Assembly (NCBI GenBank): GCA_017308215.1
Contig: JAFKFQ010000261.1
Span: 1-43,547, forward strand
Direction: 5' to 3'
DNA from: a bacterium
GTDB taxonomy: Bacteria > Planctomycetota > Planctomycetia > Gemmatales > Gemmataceae
Length of the DNA stretch: 43,547 nt
Each line of letters begins with the position of its first letter. The stretch's first letter is position 1. The notes beneath the pieces are model-generated. The model made no database searches. It worked only from the letters and a program-made list of their open reading frames with translations, and was not told the DNA's origin. Shown piece after piece: positions 8,045 to 16,026 of this stretch. The position numbers were made by a program, and so were the translations under genes.

Positions 8045-8542
8045 ATGCCGCCCGACCGCGACCGCCCCGACCCGCGCCGGACGGCCACACCCCGCCGTGC
8101 CCGGGAACTGCGGCGGGCGCTGACGCCGACCGAGGTGATCCTCTGGGACAAACTCCGCGACCGCCAACTCGGCGGGTACAAGTTCCGCCGCCAGCAACCC
8201 CTCGGCCCGTTCTACGCCGACTTCTACTGCGCGGAGGCGAAACTGGCCGTGGAGCTCGACGGCGACACCCACGTCGGCCGGGAGGCGGCGGACGCGGCCC
8301 GCACGGCGTTCTTCGCGTCCGAGGGGGTCGTGGTGATCCGGTTCTGGAACCCGGAGGTGTACGACAACCTTGACGGCGTTCTGGCCGCGGTCCATGCCGC
8401 GTGCGCGGAACGCGCCGCGGATCCCGACCCGCACTGGGCGGCTCGCGCGGCGCGGGGTGAACCGCACGGGGGACTACCTTGTCCACCTAATCGGGCGGGC
8501 GGCGATCTGACCACGAACAGTTCTGGCGCCGCCGAGTGGTGA
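8045..8542 (+). CDS. DUF559 domain-containing protein (Vsr/restriction endonuclease-like fold)
   Basis: 165 residues. The core shows the DUF559 pattern: RELRRALTPTEVILWDKLRD, then YKFRRQQPLGPFYADFYC, LAVELDGDTH and VVVIRFWNPEVYDNL. DUF559 is related to the very-short-patch-repair endonuclease fold, with Asp/Glu/Gln-type residues in the FYADF and ELDG segments as likely metal ligands. The cellular role of these proteins is mostly unknown, and they are often found as stray single genes near mobile elements. The last 30 residues are low-complexity and may be poorly conserved. It ends five bases before the next gene, so the pair may be cotranscribed. Confidence 0.82.
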   Translation: MPPDRDRPDPRRTATPRRARELRRALTPTEVILWDKLRDRQLGGYKFRRQQPLGPFYADFYCAEAKLAVELDGDTHVGREAADAARTAFFASEGVVVIRFWNPEVYDNLDGVLAAVHAACAERAADPDPHWAARAARGEPHGGLPCPPNRAGGDLTTNSSGAAEW

Positions 8543-8546
8543 CAAG

Positions 8547-8999
8547 ATGGAGATCCGCGATTTCGACCTTCACACCCTCAGCGCGCTCTCGTACCGCATG
8601 CGCACATGCGAGTTCGGCGGGACATGGAATCCGACGGCCTTGATCCTGGAGTTTTCCGGGGTCTACGGTTGGGGTTCGCAAGGCAACGGCGATGCCGACT
8701 TCATCGCCGCGATCAAGGCCGCGGCGCTTGAGGTCTTGCACGTCGAGGCGGTCGTGTTCGATTTCCGCGAGATGAGTTACGAGTGGGGCAACCGTATTTG
8801 GGAGGTGCTCCACTGCCGCCGGCCCGACGGCGACACCTCGTTGCCCGTGGCGATGGTCATCTCTGACGAGTGTCGGCCGGGCTTCGCGGGTTGCACCAAG
8901 ATGGTGCCGCCGATGTTCGAGTCGTTGGAACAGGCGCTGCGGTTCGTTGAAGGCCCGTCCCGTGAGTATCTCACCGACCTGATGCACGGGATCGACTGA
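8547..8999 (+). CDS. hypothetical protein
   Basis: 150 residues, not recognised. Reading shows a compact, soluble alpha/beta protein without signal peptide or membrane segment: ALILEFSGVYGW, then an acidic helix (DADFIAAIKAAALEVL), a hydrophobic strand (VEAVVFDFREMSYEW) and a conserved-looking CTKMVPPMFESLEQALRFV. The strand-helix alternation loosely recalls STAS or immunity-type proteins, but I would not assign either. Coding is supported by consistent third-position G/C bias and a start directly after the DUF559 gene. Confidence 0.6.
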   Translation: MEIRDFDLHTLSALSYRMRTCEFGGTWNPTALILEFSGVYGWGSQGNGDADFIAAIKAAALEVLHVEAVVFDFREMSYEWGNRIWEVLHCRRPDGDTSLPVAMVISDECRPGFAGCTKMVPPMFESLEQALRFVEGPSREYLTDLMHGID

Positions 9000-9003
9000 C
9001 CCC

Positions 9004-9405
9004 TCACTCCTTCCCGATCCCCGCGCTGACGCGGAAGGTGTGGCCGTCGGGGTGGCGCAGGTGGAACTCGCGGACGCCCCACGGCTCGTCGGTCGGTGGG
9101 TGGGTCACCGTGAGGCCGTGCCGCAGCGCCAGCGCGTGCGCGGCGTCCACCGCCGCCGGCGACTCGACCCACCAGCTCATCCACACCCCACCCGTCTCGT
9201 CGCCCGCGAACCGCGGCAGCGGCCCGCCCCGCGAGCCCTGCGCGCCCAGGCACAGGAAGATCTCCACCTTCCCGCACCCCACCGCCCCGAACGTCGGCGG
9301 GGTGCCCCAGTCCCAGCACTTCCTCCACCCGAGCTTCTCGAACCAGGCGAAGCTCGCCGCCAGGTCGGACACGTTCAGGATCGGGGTGATGCACGAGACG
9401 TTCAT
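9004..9405 (-). CDS. VOC family (glyoxalase/bleomycin-resistance fold) protein
   Basis: 133 residues, one vicinal-oxygen-chelate domain. It begins MNVSCITPILNVSDLAASFA with WFEKLGW following, the usual first beta-alpha unit, and ends with WGVREFHLRHPDGHTFRVS, in which the late Glu/His-containing strand is typical. A GGAGG ribosome binding site lies seven bases before the ATG. VOC proteins may be lyases, dioxygenases, or antibiotic-binding proteins; nothing in the sequence decides which. It is convergent with the upstream hypothetical gene and stands alone. Confidence 0.82.
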   Translation of the reverse strand: MNVSCITPILNVSDLAASFAWFEKLGWRKCWDWGTPPTFGAVGCGKVEIFLCLGAQGSRGGPLPRFAGDETGGVWMSWWVESPAAVDAAHALALRHGLTVTHPPTDEPWGVREFHLRHPDGHTFRVSAGIGKE

Positions 9406-9470
9406 CGGCGCCTCCGGTCGGGAACGGGTGGGAGCCTACGCCCCCGCCGCGCGGCGGGCAAGCTCCGTAG

Positions 9471-10274
9471 TCACCCGCCCGCGTCTTCCTCGTACCGCTC
9501 CGGCGCGTAGCGCCGCGCCAGCTTCCCCGTCGCCGCGCTCAGGTCGAGGTCCGCCACCAGCACGCCGGCCTCGCCGTAGGGTAGGTGCGTCACGCGCTCG
9601 CCCTGTGGGCCGACCAGCGTCGTCGCCGACTCCTGGTAGCGGAAGGCGTAGTTCGCGCTGGCGAAGTAGACCGTGTTCTCCAGCGCCCGGCACATCATCG
9701 CTTTCTCGTAGTACGCCCCCGCCGGGTCGCCCCACGTCGTCGGCACCGTGCCGGTCTTGTCGCTACCGGTGCAGTGCGGGTGGAACACCACCTGCGCCCC
9801 CCGCGCCGCCGCCCAGCGCACCGTCTCGGGGTAGCGGAAGCCCTCGTGGCAGATCGCCACGCCGAACTTCAATCCGGCCACGTCGAACAGGCGGCGCGTG
9901 CGGCCGGGGACGTATAGCGGTTCCTCCGTCGGGTCGAGCTGGTTCTTCGTCTGCACGCCGACGAGTTCGCCCGCGGCGTCGAGTACGACCCCGGCGATGT
10001 GGCGGCCGGCGGCGGTGTGCCACTCCAGGCCGAGGATCGCGGCGACGCGGTGGCGGCGGGTCATCTCGGAAGCGGCGGCGAGGACGCGCTCCTGGTCGGC
10101 GCGGGTGAACGGCGGCACGTCGAAGTCGAGCCCGCGCAGGCCGGGGAGGTACGCCTCGGGGAAGCAAACGACGGCGGAGCCGCGGGCGGCGGCCTCGGCG
10201 AGGAGGCGGTCGGTGTGGGCGAGGCCGTCGTCGAGCGACGACGCGACCGGAGGTGACGCGAGCGCGATGCGCAT
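9471..10274 (-). CDS. carbon-nitrogen hydrolase (nitrilase superfamily)
   Basis: 267 residues, normal for the superfamily. The catalytic triad is visible: E40 in CFPEAYLPG, K110 in QTKNQLDPTEE and the nucleophile C142 in VAICHEGFRYPE. Family members hydrolyse nitriles, amides or carbamoyl groups; the substrate is not evident. No signal peptide, so cytosolic. It follows a DUF1501 gene on the same strand, separated by a long hairpin that probably ends or attenuates upstream transcription. Confidence 0.9.
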   Translation of the reverse strand: MRIALASPPVASSLDDGLAHTDRLLAEAAARGSAVVCFPEAYLPGLRGLDFDVPPFTRADQERVLAAASEMTRRHRVAAILGLEWHTAAGRHIAGVVLDAAGELVGVQTKNQLDPTEEPLYVPGRTRRLFDVAGLKFGVAICHEGFRYPETVRWAAARGAQVVFHPHCTGSDKTGTVPTTWGDPAGAYYEKAMMCRALENTVYFASANYAFRYQESATTLVGPQGERVTHLPYGEAGVLVADLDLSAATGKLARRYAPERYEEDAGG

Positions 10275-10291
10275 GAGACCCGGGGAAATTA

Positions 10292-10371
10292 GACAGGATA
10301 ACAGGATGAACGGGATACCGAACCAAAGCCAGGGTCTTGGCTCGGCATCCCGTTCATCCTGTTATCCTGTC
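10292..10371. repeat. 80-base perfect inverted repeat (25-base arms), possible terminator
   Basis: Bases 10292-10316 are exactly complementary to 10347-10371. Inside, ccgaaccaa and ttggctcgg extend the stem with one mismatch, leaving a short loop. It lies between the end of the DUF1501 gene and the start of the nitrilase-family gene, both minus strand. Unlike its surroundings it is only moderately GC-rich. It could act as a terminator for the DUF1501 transcript or be a copy of a dispersed palindromic element. Confidence 0.85.
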
Positions 10372-10391
10372 CATTCTCCGACCGCCGATCG

Positions 10392-11717
10392 TCACACCAG
10401 CTTGTCGATCACCTGGGCGGTGCTCGGGAGGACCGGGTTCGGGCGGTTGCTCACGTCGTACACCATCGCGTGCGGGTCGATGCCGAGGGCGTGGTACGTC
10501 GTCGCCAGCACGTTCGGGTACGGGATCGCGTCGGTCCGTGCCTCGCCGGCCTGGGCGTCGGTCGTACCGATCACCTGGCCGGTCTTCAGCCCGCCGCCGC
10601 TCATCAGCGCGAAGTTCACCCGCGCCCAGTGGTCGCGGCCGGCGTCCTTGTTGATCTTCGGCGTGCGGCCGAACTCGCCCCACACGACGACGAGGCAGTC
10701 CTCGTCCATCCCGCGGGCGTGGATGTCCTCCACCAGTGCCGACACGCCGCGGTCGAACAGCGGGAGCTGGCGCTCCAGGCTCTTGAAGTTGTTCCCGTGC
10801 GTGTCCCAGAACCCGTAGGCCACGGTGACGACGCGGGCACCGGCCTCGACCAGCCGGCGGGCCATCAGGAGCTGGTCGTTCCACTGCGGGGCGCCGTCGC
10901 CCTGGTGGCGCGGGGAGCCGCGGCCGTACCGCTCGCGGACGCGCTCCGGCTCCTTCGCCACGTCCAGCGCGTCCACTACCTTGTTGCTCGCCAGCACGTC
11001 GAAGGCGCGGTCGTGGAACGTGTCGGCGCTCACGCCGGTGGTGCGCTCGGCGGTGCGGCGGAAGGCGTCGAGGTCGCCGAGCAGCGCCCGGCGGTCGGCG
11101 AGGTGGGCCTGCGGCACGGCGAGGTTGCGCATCACCGCCACCTCGTCGCCGTCAACCTTCACCGGCGCCGCGGCCCGGCCGAGCATGGCCTGCCCGGGCG
11201 AGTTGTACGGCCGGTGCTGCATCGTCGGCGACAGGTCCACGAACGCCGGCACCACCGGGTCGGTCTGCCCCTGGAGGCGGGCGACGACGCTGCCGAAGTG
11301 CGGCTTGTTCTCGCGCTTCGCCGCGTCCATCGTGGTGCCGGTGTAGCTCTGCCAGCTGCTGTGCTCGTCGCGCTGGCCGACGAGCGACCGCACGACCGCG
11401 ACCTTGTCCATGCACCGGGCGAGCATCGGTAGGTGCTCACAAACCGTCACGCCGGTGAGGTTCGTGCGGATCGGGTTGAACGTCCCGCGGACCTCCGCCG
11501 GGGCGTTCGGCTTGAGGTCGAACGTGTCCTGGTGGGCCATACCGCCGGACAGGTAGACCATGATGACCGACTTGTGCGTGCGCCGGCCGGTGGTGGCCTC
11601 GGCGCGCATCAGGCCGGGGAGTGTGAGCCCGCCGACGCCGAGGGCGCCGACCTTGAGGAAGCCGCGGCGCGACACGCCGTCGCAGTAGCGGTGGGCGGGG
11701 CCGAGGACGGTGAGCAT
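10392..11717 (-). CDS. DUF1501 domain-containing (sulfatase-like fold) protein
   Basis: 441 residues. The ATG at 11717 gives MLTVLGPAHRYCDGVSRRGF, matching the start of the other DUF1501 protein at 6527. A Tat-like signal follows (SRRGFLKVGALGVGGLTLPG). Conserved blocks are MVYLSGGMAHQDTFDLKP, VRSLVG followed by SSWQSYTG, VVWGEFGRTP and DHWARVNFALMSGGG. Function of the family is not established; members are predicted exported proteins, abundant in Planctomycetes. No cytochrome-type partner gene is next to it. It is clearly a paralogue of the 6527 gene but diverged, not a recent copy. Confidence 0.88.
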   Translation of the reverse strand: MLTVLGPAHRYCDGVSRRGFLKVGALGVGGLTLPGLMRAEATTGRRTHKSVIMVYLSGGMAHQDTFDLKPNAPAEVRGTFNPIRTNLTGVTVCEHLPMLARCMDKVAVVRSLVGQRDEHSSWQSYTGTTMDAAKRENKPHFGSVVARLQGQTDPVVPAFVDLSPTMQHRPYNSPGQAMLGRAAAPVKVDGDEVAVMRNLAVPQAHLADRRALLGDLDAFRRTAERTTGVSADTFHDRAFDVLASNKVVDALDVAKEPERVRERYGRGSPRHQGDGAPQWNDQLLMARRLVEAGARVVTVAYGFWDTHGNNFKSLERQLPLFDRGVSALVEDIHARGMDEDCLVVVWGEFGRTPKINKDAGRDHWARVNFALMSGGGLKTGQVIGTTDAQAGEARTDAIPYPNVLATTYHALGIDPHAMVYDVSNRPNPVLPSTAQVIDKLV

Positions 11718-11885
11718 GTTCGCTCCGGGAACGTGCGTGGGCGCGCGGCGGCGCCGGTGGGAGATGGTCAGTATATTCGACCGCCCGGCGGCGCCGCAAC
11801 AGGCGGGTTGCGGGCTTGGCAGGCCCGGCATCCCGCGCCCCGCCCCGGGAGCCACGCCCGCGGTGTCACGGGAACGCGACCGGCG

Positions 11886-11921
11886 CAACGACCAGCCGGC
11901 TCACGCCGGCCGTTCGCCCGG
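11886..11921. repeat. 36-base dispersed repeat, identical to 36368-36403
   Basis: The 36 bases here, with the central word cagccggctcacgccggcc, recur exactly at 36368-36403, 24 kb away, at the right end of a MITE-like element. The repeat contains the small palindrome gccggctcacgccggc. It sits in the 284-base gap between a DUF1501 gene and a PPC-like gene, which otherwise shows no gene. Confidence 0.85.
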
Positions 11922-12001
11922 TCGGGCGAGGCGCCCGCACGAAACGACGCGGCCCGGGAGCGCTCCCCCGGGCCGCCGTCCTCCTGTCCTCTACCGCCGG
12001 C

Positions 12002-12841
12002 TCAGTCCTTCGACGCGTCGTCGGGGATGACCGGGCCGCGCTTCTCACCGGCGCCGCCGGCCCCGGCCGCGGTCGTGACCACCTTCAGCCGGAAGCCCCC
12101 GGGGCGGTCGCCCAGCCCGGTGGCGATCAGCCGGTGCTCGCCGCCGCGCTTCGGCTGGTACACGATCAGGCTGTTCAGCCCGTTCCCGCCGTCGTCGTTC
12201 TCGGCCGCGATCTTCCCGCCCGGCCCCTCGACGATCAGGTACGGGTCGAACTCGCCCTGGTTGGTCATGTCGAGCGAGATGATGTAGATCTGCCCGGCCT
12301 TGAAGTTCACCGTGTACGCCTTGTGCGGCCCGCGGTTCCCCCCGCCCGGGTGCTGGTACTTCGGGTCGGCGGCCGTCGTCTTCGCCTTCACGTCCAGCAG
12401 CGGCTCCTTCGCCATCGGGATCGGGGTGACGGTGACCGAGTAGTCGAACAGCTGGCCGTCCACCTCGTCGTCGTTCACGTCCGGGGCGACGGTGATCCGG
12501 TAGTCCCGCGCCTCGGTCGGGAGGATGTGCCCCTCGAACGTGTCCCCCTGGACGTTCCCGCCGCTGAAGTTCCCGCCGGCGTTCCCGCCGGTCCGCAGGA
12601 ACGAGCCGGGGCGGATGGTGACGCTCGGGGTGAACCCGTTCGCCTCGACCTTCACGTTGTACATCTTGCCGGGGTCCATCTTGACCCGGTGGACGCCGAC
12701 CTTCACCTGCCCCTTGGCCGTGATCGCCTTCTCGGCACCCTTCGGCGGCTGGCTGACGGCGGCGGCGGGGGCGAACAGGATCGCGGCGGCGAGCACGGCG
12801 GCCGGTGCGGCCAGCCGGCGGAGCGGGCGGTCGAGACGCAT
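12002..12841 (-). CDS. secreted protein with two PPC-like (pre-peptidase C-terminal) beta domains
   Basis: 279 residues from the ATG at 12841, which has GAGGTG six bases upstream; a GTG at 12850 is possible. A signal peptide (LAAPAAVLAAAILFAPAAAV) is followed by two similar beta-sandwich modules at about 45-150 and 160-265. Each has the PPC-type pattern of a polar strand, 'FDPYLIVEGPGG' or equivalent, and an aspartate-rich turn (ENDDGGNGLNSLIVY). Such domains are usually appended to secreted enzymes and help folding, export or substrate binding; here they stand alone. The Asp/Asn-rich turn could bind calcium. Role unknown. Confidence 0.65.
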   Translation of the reverse strand: MRLDRPLRRLAAPAAVLAAAILFAPAAAVSQPPKGAEKAITAKGQVKVGVHRVKMDPGKMYNVKVEANGFTPSVTIRPGSFLRTGGNAGGNFSGGNVQGDTFEGHILPTEARDYRITVAPDVNDDEVDGQLFDYSVTVTPIPMAKEPLLDVKAKTTAADPKYQHPGGGNRGPHKAYTVNFKAGQIYIISLDMTNQGEFDPYLIVEGPGGKIAAENDDGGNGLNSLIVYQPKRGGEHRLIATGLGDRPGGFRLKVVTTAAGAGGAGEKRGPVIPDDASKD

Positions 12842-12947
12842 GGGGGACACCTCGGTACGCGGGGCCGGGCCGTGGCGGTACGGCCCGGCGTTCAGTGTAC
12901 CGGGGGGCGAACGACCGGGGAAGGAGGGGTCGGACTGTTACGAACTG

Positions 12948-13475
12948 TTACACGGCCTGCGCCAGGATCGCACCGTTGAGCACGGCCACGAACGACACCC
13001 ACAGCCAGTACGGCACCATCAGCCACCCGGCCGGGCGCGACGCCTCGAAGAAGTGCAGGGCGGTGAGCCCGACGAGCACCCACAACACGAGAACATCAAG
13101 GAACGCCAGGAACGGGCGGTGGAGGCCGAAGAAGAGGACGGTCCACGCCAGGTTGGCGGCGAGCTGGAGGCCGAACCCGACGAGCGGGCAGCACACGTCC
13201 TCGCGGTCGCGGGCCAGCCACACGAGTGACCCGGCGGCGGCCATCATCAGAAAGAGGGCGGCCCACACCGGCCCGAAGACCCGGTCCGGGGGCGTCCACT
13301 CCGGTTTCGGGATGGTGATGTACCAGTCGCCCCGCAGCGCCGCGACCGTGACCGCCGCCGACACCGCCTGCACCGCGAGGCACGCGGCCACGACCAGCCC
13401 CACCCCGACCCACGACCGGGTCCGGTGCTCGTCGGCGGTCTCGGCGTGCGGACGGATGAGGGCACAACCGGTCAT
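12948..13475 (-). CDS. TspO/MBR family membrane protein
   Basis: 175 residues from the ATG at 13475; an earlier in-frame start at 13580 would run through a hairpin repeat and adds no conserved sequence. Five hydrophobic helices are visible. Family marks: WYITIPKPEWTPPDRVFGPV, then a WAALFLMMAAAGSLVWL helix, and NLAWTVLFFGLHRP. TspO proteins bind tetrapyrroles and act in porphyrin or oxidative-stress responses. No tetrapyrrole genes are adjacent. The 15-20 residues before the first helix are extra relative to short TspO proteins. Confidence 0.9.
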   Translation of the reverse strand: MTGCALIRPHAETADEHRTRSWVGVGLVVAACLAVQAVSAAVTVAALRGDWYITIPKPEWTPPDRVFGPVWAALFLMMAAAGSLVWLARDREDVCCPLVGFGLQLAANLAWTVLFFGLHRPFLAFLDVLVLWVLVGLTALHFFEASRPAGWLMVPYWLWVSFVAVLNGAILAQAV

Positions 13476-13559
13476 GACTCGCTCCGTGTCGACCGGGCGA
13501 CTCCTGGGTCTACCGGACAGGGCGAGAGTATCGAGGGCAACCGGCGTGCCGCCGCGCGG

Positions 13560-13636
13560 GAAGCACGAAATCCGAAGCACGAAATCCGAACCAAACCGTA
13601 CCTGTTTCGGATTTCGTGCTTCGGATTTCGTGCTTC
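13560..13636. repeat. long perfect hairpin made of duplicated 14-15 base units
   Basis: The 31 bases at 13560-13590 are exactly complementary to 13606-13636, with a 15-base loop. Each arm is itself two copies of a gaagcacgaaatcc-type unit, so the element is two direct repeats facing two inverted ones. It lies between the MBL gene and tspO (both minus) and ends six bases from the MBL stop codon, so it could terminate that transcript. Confidence 0.88.
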
Positions 13637-13641
13637 GGATT

Positions 13642-14445
13642 TCACTTCTTGGGCGGTGCTAACTCAGCCTTCCGCCACCCGAGGAGCACCACGGTCGGGG
13701 CGTCGGGCGCCTTCGCGTCCACGGGGATGACGAGTTCGTTCGTGTCGGTCGCGCGGCGGATGTCCTTGTCCTTGAACTCGCCTAGGAACTCGTCCGGCCC
13801 GGCGAGATCCTCGAACCCCGGCACGCCGTAGTGCATCGGCAGGACGAACCGCTTCGGCCGGATTTGGTCCACCACCTTCTTCGCCTGCTCGCCGTTGACC
13901 GTGTAAATTCCGCCCACCGGGACCATCAAAACGTCCACCGGGCCGATCGCTTTTACCTGGTCGGGCGAGAGTTCGTGCCCGAGGTCGCCGAGGTGGCAGA
14001 AGACGAGCCCGTCGGCCTCGACGACCCAGACCGCGTTCTTCCCGCGGGTCATGCCCATCGTGGTGTCGTGGAACGTGGCGACGGTGCGGACGCGGGTGTT
14101 CTTGATCTTCTCATCGACCCGCGCCCAGTCGCTACGCTTCCCGTCCGGGGTGCCGGTGACGCCGACGAACACACGCCCCTTCTCGCCAAGGACTTCGGGC
14201 TGCGCGTGGTCGTTGTGCGGGTGGCTGATGAGGGTGATGTCGGCGCTGACCCGCGGCGTGCCGAACGTGGGGATGGCGTGCGGGTCGAACACGACGAGCT
14301 GCTTGCCGCTCGTTTCGAGCTGGAAGAACGACTGCCCGAACCAGCGGAGCTTGGCGGCGGGGGGCGGGTCGTCCTGGGCGGGGGCGGTGGGGAGTATGGA
14401 GAGGGGAGTGAGGAGCAATGCGGCGAGCGCGGTGAGCCGGTGCAT
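13642..14445 (-). CDS. secreted MBL-fold metallo-hydrolase (UlaG-like)
   Basis: 267 residues with a signal peptide (LTALAALLLTPLSILPTAPA). The metallo-beta-lactamase metal site is complete in its first motif, HPHNDH at residues 75-80 (H75, H77, D79, H80), with later metal ligands likely in CHLGDLGH and LPMHYGVPG. The arrangement resembles the UlaG/YtnP-like branch that acts on lactones or phosphoesters, here exported. Substrate unknown. It is upstream of tspO on the same strand, separated by a strong hairpin. Confidence 0.85.
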   Translation of the reverse strand: MHRLTALAALLLTPLSILPTAPAQDDPPPAAKLRWFGQSFFQLETSGKQLVVFDPHAIPTFGTPRVSADITLISHPHNDHAQPEVLGEKGRVFVGVTGTPDGKRSDWARVDEKIKNTRVRTVATFHDTTMGMTRGKNAVWVVEADGLVFCHLGDLGHELSPDQVKAIGPVDVLMVPVGGIYTVNGEQAKKVVDQIRPKRFVLPMHYGVPGFEDLAGPDEFLGEFKDKDIRRATDTNELVIPVDAKAPDAPTVVLLGWRKAELAPPKK

Positions 14446-14477
14446 GAGTCGTTTCCCGGAGGGATGCCGGAGCGCGG

Positions 14478-14645
14478 CCGTGACACCGCCACCGCCGCCC
14501 GCGGGCCGACGCCGCCCGGGGCGTTGCCCCGGGCTATGGTATCCCAGCCCTTCGGGATGAAGAGGAGACGGTGGTTTTCAGGCCAACGGCCTGAGATCCA
14601 ATAGCCCGGGCAACGCCCCGGGGCACCACGTCGGCGGTGTCACGG
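14478..14645. repeat. 168-base multi-arm palindromic element
   Basis: Outer arms 14478-14490 (ccgtgacaccgcc) and 14633-14645 are exact complements. Inner arms near 14514-14537 and 14601-14624 (around ccccgggctat / atagcccggg) are complementary with a single-base bulge. Between them sit two small hairpins, tcccagcccttcggga and caggccaacggcctg. The whole folds as a branched cruciform-like structure. It fills the gap between apgM and the MBL gene, both minus strand. Its form is that of a dispersed non-autonomous element; terminator activity is possible. Confidence 0.8.
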
Positions 14646-14651
14646 ACTGCG

Positions 14652-15866
14652 TCACTTCCCCAGGAACCACCGCATCAGGTTCCACCCCGGGTCGAACGCC
14701 AGCGCGGCCGCGGCGGCGGTCGGCTCGTCGTAACTCGTCTGGCCGGCGGGCGCCACGCCCGTGCCGGCGACGGCGAACGGCACCGCGCCGTGGGCGTGCG
14801 CCCGGGTGCGGATCGTCGTGCGGTGGTCCGGCGACACCAGGATGCGCCAGTCGCCGCACGCCGGCAGCGCCTCCAGGAGCGGGCCGACGATGTGCTCGTC
14901 GATCCGCTCCAGCGCCTTCACCTTCTCGTCCGCCCGGCCCTCGTGGCTCGCCTCGTCCGGCGCCTCGACGTGGACGCACACCACGTCGAACGCCCCCAGC
15001 GCGTCCACCCCGTACTTCCCCTTCGCCGCGTAGTCGGTGTCGAGGTAGCCGGTGGCGCCGGGCACGTCGACCCGGTGCCAGCCGAGGAGCGTGCCGACCC
15101 CGCGGACCAGGTCGACCGCCGAGATGATCGCCCCGCGCGGGCCGTAGGTCTCCTCGAACGACTCGATCCGCGGCGCCTTCCCCTGGCCCCACAGCCACAC
15201 CTGCGTCGCCGGCTTCTCGCCCGCGGCGACCCGCTTGGCGTTGACCGGGTGCGCGGCCAGGATCGGCTTGCTCAGCTCCATCAGCTCGCGGAACATCTCG
15301 CCGCCCGGGCCGCTCGGCAAGTAGTCGGCGACCGGCTTGTCCGGGATGTCGTGCGGCGGCTGGCACTTCGTCTGCGCGAACGGCGTGGCGTCCGACTTGC
15401 CGCGCCACACGAGGATGTTGCGGTACTGCACGCCGGGGTGGAACTCGATGACGCCGCCCGCCACCTCGCGGCCGCCGAGCTCCTTCTGGAGCGCCTTGAT
15501 GAGCGGCGCGCCGTCCTCGCTGCTGATGTGGCCGGCGGTGAAGTCCCGCATGTGGCCGTCGGGCGTGTGGACGAGGTTGCAGCGGATGGCGTAGTCGTTC
15601 GGGCCGAGGTGAATGCCCATCGCCGCGGTTTCCAGCGGCGCGCGGCCGGTGTAGACGGCGAGCGGGTCGTACCCGAACAGCGACAGCGTCGCCACGTCCG
15701 ACGCCGGCGTGAGCGTGGGCGGCACGTTGTTCGCCCGGCCGACGACGCCGGTGCGGGCGATCCGGTCCATGTTCGGGAGGCGCGCGGCCTGGAGCGGGGT
15801 CTTGCCGCCGAGCGCGTCGAGTGGCTCGTCGGCGCAGCCGTCGGGGATGACGATGGCGTATTTCAT
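14652..15866 (-). CDS. apgM: cofactor-independent phosphoglycerate mutase, ApgM (archaeal) type
   Basis: 404 residues from the ATG at 15866. Alkaline-phosphatase-like fold: MKYAIVIPDGCADEPLDALG with metal ligand D9, the catalytic Ser in TPASDVATLSLFGYDP (S56), GHMRDFTAGHIS, HVEAPDEASHEG and SPDHRTTIRTRAHAHGAVPF supplying His/Asp metal ligands. The enzyme interconverts 3- and 2-phosphoglycerate in glycolysis without 2,3-bisphosphoglycerate. The same subfamily has been annotated as a proposed homoserine kinase in some bacteria, so that alternative should be kept in mind; no threonine-pathway gene is adjacent. Confidence 0.88.
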   Translation of the reverse strand: MKYAIVIPDGCADEPLDALGGKTPLQAARLPNMDRIARTGVVGRANNVPPTLTPASDVATLSLFGYDPLAVYTGRAPLETAAMGIHLGPNDYAIRCNLVHTPDGHMRDFTAGHISSEDGAPLIKALQKELGGREVAGGVIEFHPGVQYRNILVWRGKSDATPFAQTKCQPPHDIPDKPVADYLPSGPGGEMFRELMELSKPILAAHPVNAKRVAAGEKPATQVWLWGQGKAPRIESFEETYGPRGAIISAVDLVRGVGTLLGWHRVDVPGATGYLDTDYAAKGKYGVDALGAFDVVCVHVEAPDEASHEGRADEKVKALERIDEHIVGPLLEALPACGDWRILVSPDHRTTIRTRAHAHGAVPFAVAGTGVAPAGQTSYDEPTAAAAALAFDPGWNLMRWFLGK

Positions 15867-16026
15867 GGAGCGGATTGTACCCCGGCGGAAGGTCTCGGCG
15901 AGCGGCGGGCGTGAGCCCGCCGCTCGCCCGGTGAAATCAGGTACACTCGATTCGGGGAATCCCAAAAAATCGCGGACCGGCCCGGCCGCGCCGCGGCATA
16001 GCACGGTGACGACGACGGAGGGATTC

